From the NCBI GenBank assembly GCA_006218065.1, contig VBWE01000013.1, positions 83,586 to 147,585 of the forward strand: 64,000 nucleotides of DNA, in the 5' to 3' direction. The translations under genes and the position numbers were made by a program. The DNA comes from Bacteroidota bacterium (GTDB lineage Bacteria > Bacteroidota > Bacteroidia > Palsa-965). This document shows positions 16,613 to 23,922 of the stretch, piece after piece; within the stretch, counting starts at the first letter, position 1; every line of letters starts with the position of its first letter. Under the pieces are notes generated by a model, which saw nothing but the letters and a program-made list of their open reading frames with translations, was not told the origin of the DNA and searched no databases.

Positions 16613-17943
16613 TATAAACCCAGTAACAGCTTCGCCAGTTTTTCCGCCTGCACACGGATATCCGGGACAGAAGTAATTTCCCAGAGCGTCCCGCGTAATA
16701 GACTGCCCATCGCGAAAAGATCCGCATGCAAACCGCCTTTCGGATTGATGAGTTGCCCGGTGGAGTCTGCATCCAGTCCGAGGCGCAGCGGGTCGCGGCA
16801 GACCAGGCCTTCTTCAAGCATCGTCCGCAGGAAAACGGGTGCATCTTTTTCGTAATGGAGCGAAGGACCGGTGCAGTTAATGATATGATGCGCTTTGACG
16901 GAAGTGGTTGTTGCGTATGATCGCGGAACGTAAAAAATTTCGAACCTGCCGGCGCTTTTCCCGATCACTTTTATTCTTCCGCCGATAAAACGGAGTTGTC
17001 CCGGCTGCATTTTTTCGAGTACGGAAAAACATTGTTCGGGTACGCGGTGCCGCGCAGTTCCCCAGAAATGGCGAAGGTGCTCGATGAACTGCCTCCGTTC
17101 GGGGATTGAAATTTTCAGCCAGAGTTCCTGCACAAAAGGCCGTATGCTGGCCGCCAGCGATTCGGCGCCGATGCCCGAGGCCGCATATTTTTTCCAGGTA
17201 CGCAGGTAACCGGACAATGTTTCGCAGGCGCGCATCTCATCCCGGAAAGTTTCGTTGGGGCTTATATGTGTTCCATGCACTTCCGGCGCGAAACCGTGAA
17301 TGCTGAGCGAGGTTATTTCGCCGGTATGCCCGCGGTGGTGGAGGAAAAGCGCCACGTCGGTCATGGTCAGGCCCGAACCGATGATCAGCACATCTTCCGC
17401 GGGACCGATATTTTCAAGATCAGTGTAGTTCCACGGATCGGGATGGTAATTTTTATCCTGCGCAATTTCGTCCCGCACGGCCGCCGGTTTTGTCGGGAGA
17501 AAATTTCCCGCGGCGATCACGATAAAATCCCCGCGCAGCGTTTCGCCGGAAGCAAGATGTACGAGTCTTTTTTCCACGCGCAGCGCTTCGTCGCGGATGA
17601 AACGAACCTGTTCTTTTTTCCCGGCAGGCAATTCGGCGAGTTCGCAGAGATAGTCGCCGTAAATTTTCCGGGGAACAAAACCGGCGCCGGAATACGGCAG
17701 TTTTTTTTCTTTCAGCCAGTTTACAAAATCATCCGGCTTGCCGGGAAACGCGCTCATATTGGCCGCGCGCACGTTCAGCACATGAAAATCGTAAGGCGTA
17801 TTATAAGCGACACCGGCTCCCCAGGGATTTTTCTTTTCCACGATACTGATGTGCGCGGAAGGATGGAAATGCAGCAGTTGCCGCACGAGGATAATCCCGG
17901 AAGCGCCGCCGCCGATGATGATGATATGAGGATTGGAAGGCAT
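16612..17943 (-). CDS. FAD/NAD(P)-binding protein (hydroxyacylglutathione-independent oxidoreductase-like, NAD_binding_9 type)
   Basis: 443 residues. A Rossmann dinucleotide-binding loop at the very start, IIIGGGASGIILVRQLL (about 7-24), is followed by a second nucleotide-binding motif VLIIGSGLTMTDVAL near 190. Between them is the conserved NPWGAGVAYNT segment seen in the FAD-NAD(P)-binding family (Pfam NAD_binding_9). The C-terminus has the INCTGP motif (about 365). These proteins are probably flavin-dependent oxidoreductases or N-hydroxylases; the substrate is unknown. gldD begins 16 bp upstream on the same strand with a short gap, so the two may be co-transcribed from the gldD side. Confidence 0.82.
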   Translation of the reverse strand: MPSNPHIIIIGGGASGIILVRQLLHFHPSAHISIVEKKNPWGAGVAYNTPYDFHVLNVRAANMSAFPGKPDDFVNWLKEKKLPYSGAGFVPRKIYGDYLCELAELPAGKKEQVRFIRDEALRVEKRLVHLASGETLRGDFIVIAAGNFLPTKPAAVRDEIAQDKNYHPDPWNYTDLENIGPAEDVLIIGSGLTMTDVALFLHHRGHTGEITSLSIHGFAPEVHGTHISPNETFRDEMRACETLSGYLRTWKKYAASGIGAESLAASIRPFVQELWLKISIPERRQFIEHLRHFWGTARHRVPEQCFSVLEKMQPGQLRFIGGRIKVIGKSAGRFEIFYVPRSYATTTSVKAHHIINCTGPSLHYEKDAPVFLRTMLEEGLVCRDPLRLGLDADSTGQLINPKGGLHADLFAMGSLLRGTLWEITSVPDIRVQAEKLAKLLLGL

Positions 17944-17958
17944 ACCGCGCTCGGGTGG

Positions 17959-18561
17959 TTATTGCGCAGCAGGTTTGTCTTTCCAGCGGAACGTGCTGAT
18001 CAGGTGATACACATCCTCACGGATGAAATCGTAAACCGGTGCAATCGAATCTTTATTCGGCTCGGCAAAAAAGTAAAGCGCCCCGCGCAGAAAGTGATCC
18101 GTACTGTCCGTCAGGTAAAACTGCATTTGCGACGCGGCATTCCCGGCGAGTTCGAAAACCATTCCGTACACTTTATCGTTGCTGTTCCTGATCGTGGAAT
18201 CGCGAAGGCCCGCAGCTACCGACGAATGTTTTTCGGTGAGTTCCCATACGTTATCGAGCAAAGTATCCAGGTTATTGTGAACCTGCTTGTAGCTGATGTG
18301 GATGGTCGCCTTGAACCCGGGAAATTCCAGGTTTTTCCAGCAGGATTCGGCGGGCCCTTCTTTCGGCGTGATCATCACGCTGTACCAGGGATGCTCGAAC
18401 GTGTACGGGCAGGTGGTATCGTAACGTTTGTAGGTTTTCTCCGGCATATCGATGCGGAAATAACCGCGCGGTTTCGGAGCGGCAATTTCTTCATCTTCGC
18501 CGATGCAGGAAAACAGGACGACGGGAACCAGCAGCAGGAATACAAACGGGGATATGCGCAT
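17959..18561 (-). CDS. gldD: Gliding motility lipoprotein GldD
   Basis: 200 residues. A lipoprotein signal peptide ends with LFSC (C19), so the protein is lipid-anchored. The hallmark PKPRGYFRIDMPEKTYKRYD follows at about 29-48, and the rest matches GldD in length and order (CPYTFEHPWYS near 52, ATIHISYK near 85). GldD is needed for gliding in Flavobacterium, where it lies in mutY-ssb-gldE-gldD. Here ssb is directly upstream and gldE is missing from between them. A terminator separates it from ssb, so it needs its own promoter or read-through. Confidence 0.92.
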   Translation of the reverse strand: MRISPFVFLLLVPVVLFSCIGEDEEIAAPKPRGYFRIDMPEKTYKRYDTTCPYTFEHPWYSVMITPKEGPAESCWKNLEFPGFKATIHISYKQVHNNLDTLLDNVWELTEKHSSVAAGLRDSTIRNSNDKVYGMVFELAGNAASQMQFYLTDSTDHFLRGALYFFAEPNKDSIAPVYDFIREDVYHLISTFRWKDKPAAQ

Positions 18562-18585
18562 AAGTTTCTATTAACGTAAAAAGAG

Positions 18586-18612
18586 AAGGGCTTCGTGTGC
18601 TGCGAAGCCCTT
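18586..18612 (-). terminator. Terminator after ssb
   Basis: AAGGGCTTCG (18586-18595) and CGAAGCCCTT (18603-18612) form a 10-bp stem with a 7-base loop, followed on the minus strand by a TTCT/T-rich tail. It sits between ssb and gldD. Confidence 0.8.
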
Positions 18613-18630
18613 TTCATACATGCTTTCGGA

Positions 18631-19164
18631 TCAGAACGGAAGATCGTTCGGGTCGTGTTCGATGGCGGCGGTATTCATATCGTTGCCGGTGTTCCCGGTA
18701 TTCCCGGTGTTGCCGCTGCCGTATTCGTTTCCGCCGCTGGTATTGTTGTAGCCTGCATTCCCGGTGTTCCCGGTATTGCCCTGCTGCTGGTTGAACTGGT
18801 TGTGCGGGCGGACAAAACTGCTGTTCTGGTCATCGCGTCGCGAAAGGATAGTAAGCGAGTCGCCGAAAATTTCAGTCGTGTAACGTTTGTTCCCTTCTTT
18901 GTCTTCCCAGTTCCGGCTGCGGATTTTTCCTTCGATGTAAACCATCATGCCTTTTTTGAGGAATTTCTCGGCCACTTCGGCCAGTTTGCGCCAAAGCACA
19001 ATCTGGTGCCATTCCGTCTGTTCGTTCTTGTTTCCATTTTTGTCGCGGAATGTTTCCGTAGTTGCAATCGGAAAATTCGCAACGGCAATGCCACCCTCTA
19101 AATAACGTACTTCAGGGTCTTTCCCAAGATTACCGATCAGGATCACTTTGTTGACTCCTGCCAT
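18631..19164 (-). CDS. ssb: Single-stranded DNA-binding protein
   Basis: 177 residues. The N-terminal OB fold (about 1-110) begins [21 protein letters not shown] and includes the typical [23 protein letters not shown] segment. A glycine/asparagine-rich linker with GNTGN repeats follows (about 125-165), then the acidic tip DPNDLPF that binds partner proteins. It acts as a tetramer in replication, recombination and repair. Neighbours mutY and gldD match the arrangement known from Flavobacterium. Confidence 0.96.
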   Translation of the reverse strand: MAGVNKVILIGNLGKDPEVRYLEGGIAVANFPIATTETFRDKNGNKNEQTEWHQIVLWRKLAEVAEKFLKKGMMVYIEGKIRSRNWEDKEGNKRYTTEIFGDSLTILSRRDDQNSSFVRPHNQFNQQQGNTGNTGNAGYNNTSGGNEYGSGNTGNTGNTGNDMNTAAIEHDPNDLPF

Positions 19165-19233
19165 AGTGTGGTTTGTTTGGTTAAATCCGATAGCGATCGG
19201 ATGTGTTCAACATGTATAAAACATACAGGATAA

Positions 19234-19241
19234 CAAAGTTA
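19234..19241 (-). promoter_or_regulatory. -7 box (TAACTTTG) upstream of ssb
   Basis: TAACTTTG on the minus strand, about 70 bp before the ssb start. The resulting leader contains a 7-bp hairpin (ATCCGAT/ATCGGAT, 19186-19203). The -33 element is not clear. Confidence 0.45.
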
Positions 19242-19265
19242 ACAATTCGCGCACACTTCTCCGAG

Positions 19266-19512
19266 GGTGTTTAAAATTCCTCCTCGTGCGGGTTACATAA
19301 AAGTCTTTTAAAAATCGGAATAGATCAAGCGGCAGTCGGCAGTGGCAGTAAACAGTCTTTGTAAATCAGACGCAGCTAGTCGAAGTCTCAGACGTCGACT
19401 AACGAAGATCTCGTTTTACTCAAAGCCACTGCCTCCTGCCGCTTGAAACAGTATCTATTCCGACATTGATCATACTTCGTTTGTAAAAGGTACGTGGAGG
19501 AATTTTAAATAA
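19266..19512. repeat. Long palindromic repeat, copy 1 (CTAGTCGAAG module)
   Basis: About 245 bp. The ends are TGTTTAAAATTCCTCC and GGAGGAATTTTAAAT. The inner arms are CGGAATAGATCAAGCGGCAG and the reverse complement of this around 19428-19462. The centre carries the CTAGTCGAAGTCT hairpin module. The right end overlaps mutY: the TAA stop of mutY (19505-19507, minus strand) is within it. Together with the ssb leader it fills the 340-bp gap between ssb and mutY. Confidence 0.9.
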
Positions 19513-20563
19513 ACTTCCGTGCCAGCAGGTAGTTATGGATCACAACAGGCACAGCCAGTTTATGAATTTCTGTCGTGCGGATTTTTGCCAGTCCTTTTGC
19601 CTGTGAAAGAGGCAGCGGTTTGTTCAGCCGCATCTCGATAAAGCGGATATGCAGTTTCTGGTGACTGAGCAGGTGCCTGATTTCGGCGGAGATGTGTTTT
19701 ATGCTGTATGTTGTTTTTCCCAGCACCGGGGCGAATACTTTTCCGTTAACCAGTTTTTTCTCGGGCAAAGCGGCTTTTGTTTCCACCAGGGGAAAATCGT
19801 ACAGGTTCTGCCAGATGTCTTTGCCGCTGCGTTTCCGGGCGTAAATAAAATCGCCGGAAAACAGGAGCAGGTAATAAAAGTGCCGGTTGTTCTGTTTTGT
19901 TTTTTGCGCTTTTACCGGGAGTTTGTCCACCAGTTTTTCCCGGCGGGCTTCGCAGTACGTGGCGAAAGGGCAGGAGAGGCATCCCGGTTTTTTCGGTGTG
20001 CAGTGCAGCGCGCCGAATTCCATGATGGCCTGGTTGAAACCGGCTGGGTCTTTTTTATTCAGCAGTTCAGAAGCCAGCTGCCGGAAGTCTTTTTTCCCTT
20101 TCACGGAATCGATCGGCGTATCTATCCCGAAAACCCGCGAAAGAACGCGGTACACGTTACCATCGACTACGGGCTGCGCTTCGCCGAAACAAAAAGAAGC
20201 GATGGCGCCGGCGGTGTAATCACCAACACCTTTCAGCCGGAGCAGTTCCGCATACGTTCCCGGGAATTTTCCGCCGTATTCCTGGGTTACCTGCTTCGCA
20301 GCGGCATGCAGGTTCCTGGCCCGCGAATAGTAGCCGAGTCCCTGCCACAGTTTAAGTACGTCCTCTTCTTTGGCTGCAGCCAGTTTCTGCACCGTAGGAT
20401 ACTTTGCCGCAAAAGCCTTATAATAAGGTAAGCCCTGTTCGACCCGGGTTTGCTGCAGTATGATTTCGGAAAGCCACACTTTATAAGGATCGCGGGTATC
20501 ACGCCAGGGGAGGTCGCGGCGGTGGTTTTTGTACCATTTATCCAAAATTATTGCAAAATTCAT
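19505..20563 (-). CDS. mutY: A/G-specific adenine DNA glycosylase
   Basis: 352 residues. The helix-hairpin-helix glycosylase domain (1-200) has the catalytic glutamate E33 in LSEIILQQTRV, the HhH hairpin LKGVGDYTAGAI, and the catalytic aspartate in VDGNVYRVL. The iron-sulfur cluster ligands C-x6-C-x2-C-x5-C are complete (CTPKKPGCLSCPFATYC). The C-terminal NUDIX-like domain recognises 8-oxoG. It removes adenine mispaired with 8-oxoguanine. The final residues and stop codon are shared with the end of a palindromic repeat, so the native C-terminus may have been altered by an insertion. Confidence 0.95.
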   Translation of the reverse strand: MNFAIILDKWYKNHRRDLPWRDTRDPYKVWLSEIILQQTRVEQGLPYYKAFAAKYPTVQKLAAAKEEDVLKLWQGLGYYSRARNLHAAAKQVTQEYGGKFPGTYAELLRLKGVGDYTAGAIASFCFGEAQPVVDGNVYRVLSRVFGIDTPIDSVKGKKDFRQLASELLNKKDPAGFNQAIMEFGALHCTPKKPGCLSCPFATYCEARREKLVDKLPVKAQKTKQNNRHFYYLLLFSGDFIYARKRSGKDIWQNLYDFPLVETKAALPEKKLVNGKVFAPVLGKTTYSIKHISAEIRHLLSHQKLHIRFIEMRLNKPLPLSQAKGLAKIRTTEIHKLAVPVVIHNYLLARKFI

Positions 20564-20588
20564 CGTTTGTTCCCAGGCCTGGAAGGCC

Positions 20589-20596
20589 CAAAAATA
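20589..20596 (-). promoter_or_regulatory. -7 box (TATTTTTG) upstream of mutY
   Basis: On the minus strand, 26 bp before the mutY ATG. A TTTTG lies 23 bp further upstream, slightly long for a -33 element. It is back-to-back with the HU promoter. Confidence 0.5.
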
Positions 20597-20662
20597 CGGT
20601 CAATTGCTGGTTTAACTGACAAAATGGCCTGAAAAAAGAAGGGGTATAAAATTTCTCTAAGT

Positions 20663-20692
20663 TTTGGTCTATTCAGAAAATTGTTATCTTTG
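20663..20692 (+). promoter_or_regulatory. Canonical Bacteroidota promoter of the HU gene
   Basis: TTTG (20663-20666), 18-bp spacer, TATCTTTG (20685-20692), giving a leader of about 50 bases before the ATG at 20750. Confidence 0.8.
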
Positions 20693-20749
20693 CACCCCTG
20701 TAAAATAATGCAAATCAAGCGAATAACCGTTTGAAAACCAGATAGAAAA

Positions 20750-21040
20750 ATGACCAAAGCAGACATTGTTAACGAAATTGCTGAAAAGACCGGTATTGAA
20801 AAAGTAGCCGTCCAGGCCTCGGTTGAAGCTTTTATGAAATCCGTAAAGAACTCGCTTGCCAAAGGGGATAACGTTTACCTCCGCGGATTCGGCAGTTTTA
20901 TCGTTAAGCGCCGTGCCGAAAAAACCGGCCGTAACATATCCAAGAATACTACGGTGATTATTCCCGCCCACAATGTGCCCGCATTCAAACCGGCAAAAAC
21001 CTTTGTGGACAAAGTGAAGAAAAACGTTAAAGCAGTTTGA
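20750..21040 (+). CDS. HU/IHF-family nucleoid DNA-binding protein
   Basis: 96 residues, typical HU length. Two N-terminal helices (MTKADIVNEIAEKTGIEK) are followed by the DNA-binding arm region, with GFGSFIVKRRAEKTGRNISKN and the later PAHNVPAFKPAKTF, which matches the HU pattern GFGxFxVxxRaaRxGRNPxtg...aFkpgk. It bends and compacts DNA. It is divergent from mutY and starts a + strand run that leads to RNase E/G. Confidence 0.95.
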   Translation: MTKADIVNEIAEKTGIEKVAVQASVEAFMKSVKNSLAKGDNVYLRGFGSFIVKRRAEKTGRNISKNTTVIIPAHNVPAFKPAKTFVDKVKKNVKAV

Positions 21041-21047
21041 TTTTCTC

Positions 21048-21902
21048 ATGATGCGCCTGCTGACACCACAACGGATTATGATTGCAGCGGGCGTGTTGTG
21101 TATCGTTCTTTTAAGTTTTGCGAAAACCACTCCGAATGCCGCCGCTGTAAAACCGGGCATGAAAGGCAAAACCGCCCAGCAGGGCCACGTGCATCATATC
21201 GATGAACAAGTGGCCGCTTCGCGGAAGCACCTGAAACCCGAAATGGCCAAAACAGTCGCTTTTTACGAAGCGCTGATCGCATCGGAACGCGATGCGGTGA
21301 AACGCAGCCAGGCCTACGATTCGCTCAGCATTTTGCTGGGCAGGAACAACGAGCCTGTACTGGGCGCCTGGTATGCCGAGCAGAAAGCGGAAAAGAACAA
21401 CGGTTCCGGGACCGACTGGCAAAAGGCGGGTGAACGCTGGTACGCGGCGACGCATTTTGTGACTTCCGAAGAAGACCAGCCGGTTTTGTTCGAAGCAGCC
21501 GTAAAATGTTTTTCCAAAGCGCTCGAACTGGAACCGAAAAACCTGGATGCAAAAACCGGTCTCGGCGTATGTTTTGTCGAAGCCACTTCGGAACCGATGA
21601 AAGGCATTACTTTGCTGAAAGAAGTGCTCGAAGCGGACCCGGAAAATGTGGATGCACTGCTCAACCTCGGTCTTTTTGCCGAACGTTCGCAGCAGTACGA
21701 TAAAGCCATCGACCGGTATGAAACGATTCTCCGGCTGCATCCGGAGTATATTATGATGTGGCTCAAAATGGCTGAAGTTTACCAGGCCATGGGTGATAAA
21801 GCCGGTACGATCAGGTGCCTCGAAAGCTACCTGAAAGTTGAAACAGACCCGGTGATGCGAAACAGCATTGAAAACGATCTGAACAAGTTGAAAAAACAGT
21901 AA
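21048..21902 (+). CDS. TPR-repeat protein, signal-anchored
   Basis: 284 residues. A hydrophobic N-terminal segment (MIAAGVLCIVLLSFA, about 10-24) suggests a signal peptide or membrane anchor. Tetratricopeptide repeats occupy about 140-270 (AVKCFSKALELEPKNLDAKTG, TLLKEVLEADPENVDALLNLG, AIDRYETILRLHPEYIMMWLK). It begins 7 bp after HU and is likely co-transcribed. TPR proteins of this size commonly serve as periplasmic scaffolds; no partner is evident. Confidence 0.85.
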   Translation: MMRLLTPQRIMIAAGVLCIVLLSFAKTTPNAAAVKPGMKGKTAQQGHVHHIDEQVAASRKHLKPEMAKTVAFYEALIASERDAVKRSQAYDSLSILLGRNNEPVLGAWYAEQKAEKNNGSGTDWQKAGERWYAATHFVTSEEDQPVLFEAAVKCFSKALELEPKNLDAKTGLGVCFVEATSEPMKGITLLKEVLEADPENVDALLNLGLFAERSQQYDKAIDRYETILRLHPEYIMMWLKMAEVYQAMGDKAGTIRCLESYLKVETDPVMRNSIENDLNKLKKQ

Positions 21903-21924
21903 TTAACTTAAAACATTACCGACT

Positions 21925-22020
21925 ATGCCAAGCGGAAAAAAGAGAAAACGCCATAAGATGGCAACACACAAGCGTAAGAAACGTCTTCGCAAGAACAGGC
22001 ACAAGAAAAAGAACAGGTAG
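21925..22020 (+). CDS. 31-residue highly basic protein, AURKAIP1/COX24 (bS22)-like
   Basis: ATG at 21925, TAG at 22018. The product begins MPSGKKRKRHKMATHKRKK and ends RHKKKNR; nearly two thirds of its residues are Lys, Arg or His. The KRxxMxxHKRKKxxRKxR pattern resembles the small AURKAIP1/COX24 ribosomal-type proteins (bS22 in actinobacteria). Homologues of this tiny gene between HU and RNase G are, to my knowledge, conserved in Bacteroidota, which supports it being real. It is shorter than usual gene-calling limits. A ribosome-bound role is inference from composition and motif. Confidence 0.7.
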   Translation: MPSGKKRKRHKMATHKRKKRLRKNRHKKKNR

Positions 22021-22271
22021 ACTTACCTTCTTCTTTTCCGATGTACCCGGTTGTTTGCTTCTATCGTGAACCCGGCAGACGCGCCCTGTTTCAAGTATCT
22101 TCCCTTTCATCAGGTTCGTATCTCATGCCAAAAACTGGTTATGGGATTGTTGTGCTTTGATATAGCAGGCGCGTAAAATGAAAACTGCCTCGTTCGGATA
22201 GCCGCATCCGGTGCCCACCAACCAAGCGTTGTAGCCGGTACCCGGAAAGTGTTGAACATAGACCTCGTAAA
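22021..22271 (+). other. 250-bp leader region of the RNase E/G gene
   Basis: No ORF with coding character, no palindromic repeat and no strong hairpin are apparent. By analogy with the autoregulated rne leader of Escherichia coli it could be a regulatory 5' UTR, but the sequence itself shows nothing decisive. Confidence 0.3.
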
Positions 22272-23822
22272 GTGACAAATGAACTGATCATCGATGTTAC
22301 TTCCCAGGAAGTAGTTATTGCCCTGATGAGCGATAAACGGCTCGTGGAATTGAACCGCGAACGTAACGGCTCCCAGTTTTCAGTAGGCGATATCTACCTG
22401 GGACGTGTGCGTAAGGTGATGCCCGGGCTGAACGCAGCTTTCGTGGATGTAGGGTACGAGAAAGATGCATTCCTGCATTATTTCGATCTCGGCCCGAATG
22501 TACTGTCGCTGAATAAATTCGTGAAAATGTCGATCACCGGCAAGCAGAAACATGCCGCCCTGACGTATTTCAAGAACGAACCCGAAATTCACAAAGACGG
22601 GAAAATCACACAGGTAGTACAGTCGGATCAGCATGTGCTTATCCAGATCGCCAAAGAACCGATCAGCACAAAAGGTCCGCGCATCACATCTGAGCTGAGT
22701 ATTGCCGGACGTTATATCGTGCTCATTCCTTTCAGCGAAAAAATTTCCGTTTCGCAGAAAATCAAGAGCGGCGAAGAACGCGACCGGCTGAAAAGACTCA
22801 TCCAGAGCATCCGCCCCAAAAATTTCGGGGTAATTATCCGCACCGTGGCCGAAGGGAAAGGCGTAGCCGACCTGGATGCCGATATGAACGACCTGGTGAA
22901 TAAATGGAACACCTGCTTCCAGGAACTCACCAAGGCCAAGCCGCCCCTGCGCGTGCTCGGCGAACTGAACCGCACGTCCGCTATCCTGCGCGATATGCTG
23001 AACAGCTCTTTTAATGCGATCCACGTCAACGACCAGCGCATGTTCGAAGAGATGAAAATGTATCTCCAGAGCATTGCGCCCGACAAGGAAAAAATTCTCA
23101 AACTCCACAAAGGCGGTGTTCCCATTTTCGAATTCCACGGCATCGAGCGGCAGATGAAAGCGCTGTTCGGTAAAACCGTGACGATGAAAAGCGGCGCCTA
23201 CCTGATCGTGGAGCATACTGAAGCCCTGCACGTGGTGGATGTGAACAGCGGGAACCGCTCGAAACTGCACAGCGACCAGGAAAGCAACGCGCTCGACGTA
23301 AATATGGAAGCGGCCGGCGAAGTAGCCCGCCAGCTGCGCCTGCGCGATATGGGCGGCATCATCGTAATTGACTTCATCGATATGCACTCGCCGCAAAACA
23401 GGCGTGCGCTGTACCAGAAGTTGCGCGATGAAATGAAAACAGACCGGGCCAAGCATACCATTCTGCCGCCCAGTAAATTCGGTCTCGTGCAGATTACCCG
23501 CGAACGCGTACGCCCGGAAACCAGCGTCAATACGATGGAAAAATGCCCGAGCTGCAACGGCACGGGTGAAATCCAGGCGAGCGTACTCATCATCGACCAG
23601 ATCGAAAACAACCTGCGGTATATCCTGAAAGAACAGAACGAACCGCAGGTGACGTTATGCGTGCATCCTTACCTGGAAGCCTATCTCACCAAAGGTTTTA
23701 TCTCCAGGCGGATGAAATGGCGCTGGAAGTACAAAAAAGGCATCAAAGTGAAAGCGGTGAATTCCTATCACATGATGGAATATCACTTCTACAACAAAGC
23801 GGAAGACGAAATCAAAGTCTGA
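22272..23822 (+). CDS. rng: Ribonuclease E/G family endoribonuclease
   Basis: 516 residues from a GTG start (the ATG at 22279 is out of frame and stops at once). An S1-type RNA-binding region occupies about 35-130 (GDIYLGRVRKVMPGLNAAFVDVGYEKDAFLH). The catalytic DNase I-like part contains the magnesium-binding aspartate D323 in VVDVNSGN and the second acidic site in IIVIDFIDM. The zinc-link C425-P-S-C428 (MEKCPSCNGTG) supports a dimer/tetramer. The length fits RNase G rather than full RNase E. It processes rRNA and degrades mRNA. Confidence 0.94.
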   Translation: MTNELIIDVTSQEVVIALMSDKRLVELNRERNGSQFSVGDIYLGRVRKVMPGLNAAFVDVGYEKDAFLHYFDLGPNVLSLNKFVKMSITGKQKHAALTYFKNEPEIHKDGKITQVVQSDQHVLIQIAKEPISTKGPRITSELSIAGRYIVLIPFSEKISVSQKIKSGEERDRLKRLIQSIRPKNFGVIIRTVAEGKGVADLDADMNDLVNKWNTCFQELTKAKPPLRVLGELNRTSAILRDMLNSSFNAIHVNDQRMFEEMKMYLQSIAPDKEKILKLHKGGVPIFEFHGIERQMKALFGKTVTMKSGAYLIVEHTEALHVVDVNSGNRSKLHSDQESNALDVNMEAAGEVARQLRLRDMGGIIVIDFIDMHSPQNRRALYQKLRDEMKTDRAKHTILPPSKFGLVQITRERVRPETSVNTMEKCPSCNGTGEIQASVLIIDQIENNLRYILKEQNEPQVTLCVHPYLEAYLTKGFISRRMKWRWKYKKGIKVKAVNSYHMMEYHFYNKAEDEIKV

Positions 23823-23842
23823 CCGGCCCGGAAAAAATCACG

Positions 23843-23878
23843 ATCCCGTTTCAACAGTTCCTGAAACGGGATTTTTTT
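23843..23878 (+). terminator. Terminator after rng
   Basis: ATCCCGTTTCA (23843-23853) pairs with TGAAACGGGAT (23862-23872) and is followed by seven T. Confidence 0.92.
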
Positions 23879-23922
23879 ATGCGGACCGTTCAGAGAAGAT
23901 CGAATTGCGCATACGATACGGT

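Noticed and set aside
19320-19480. CRISPR array from repeated GGCAGT units
   Set aside because: There are no regular spacers and no cas genes; the units are the two arms of one palindrome.
22021-22271. A tRNA or known small RNA in the rng leader
   Set aside because: No cloverleaf, no terminator and no recognisable RNA family could be found by eye.
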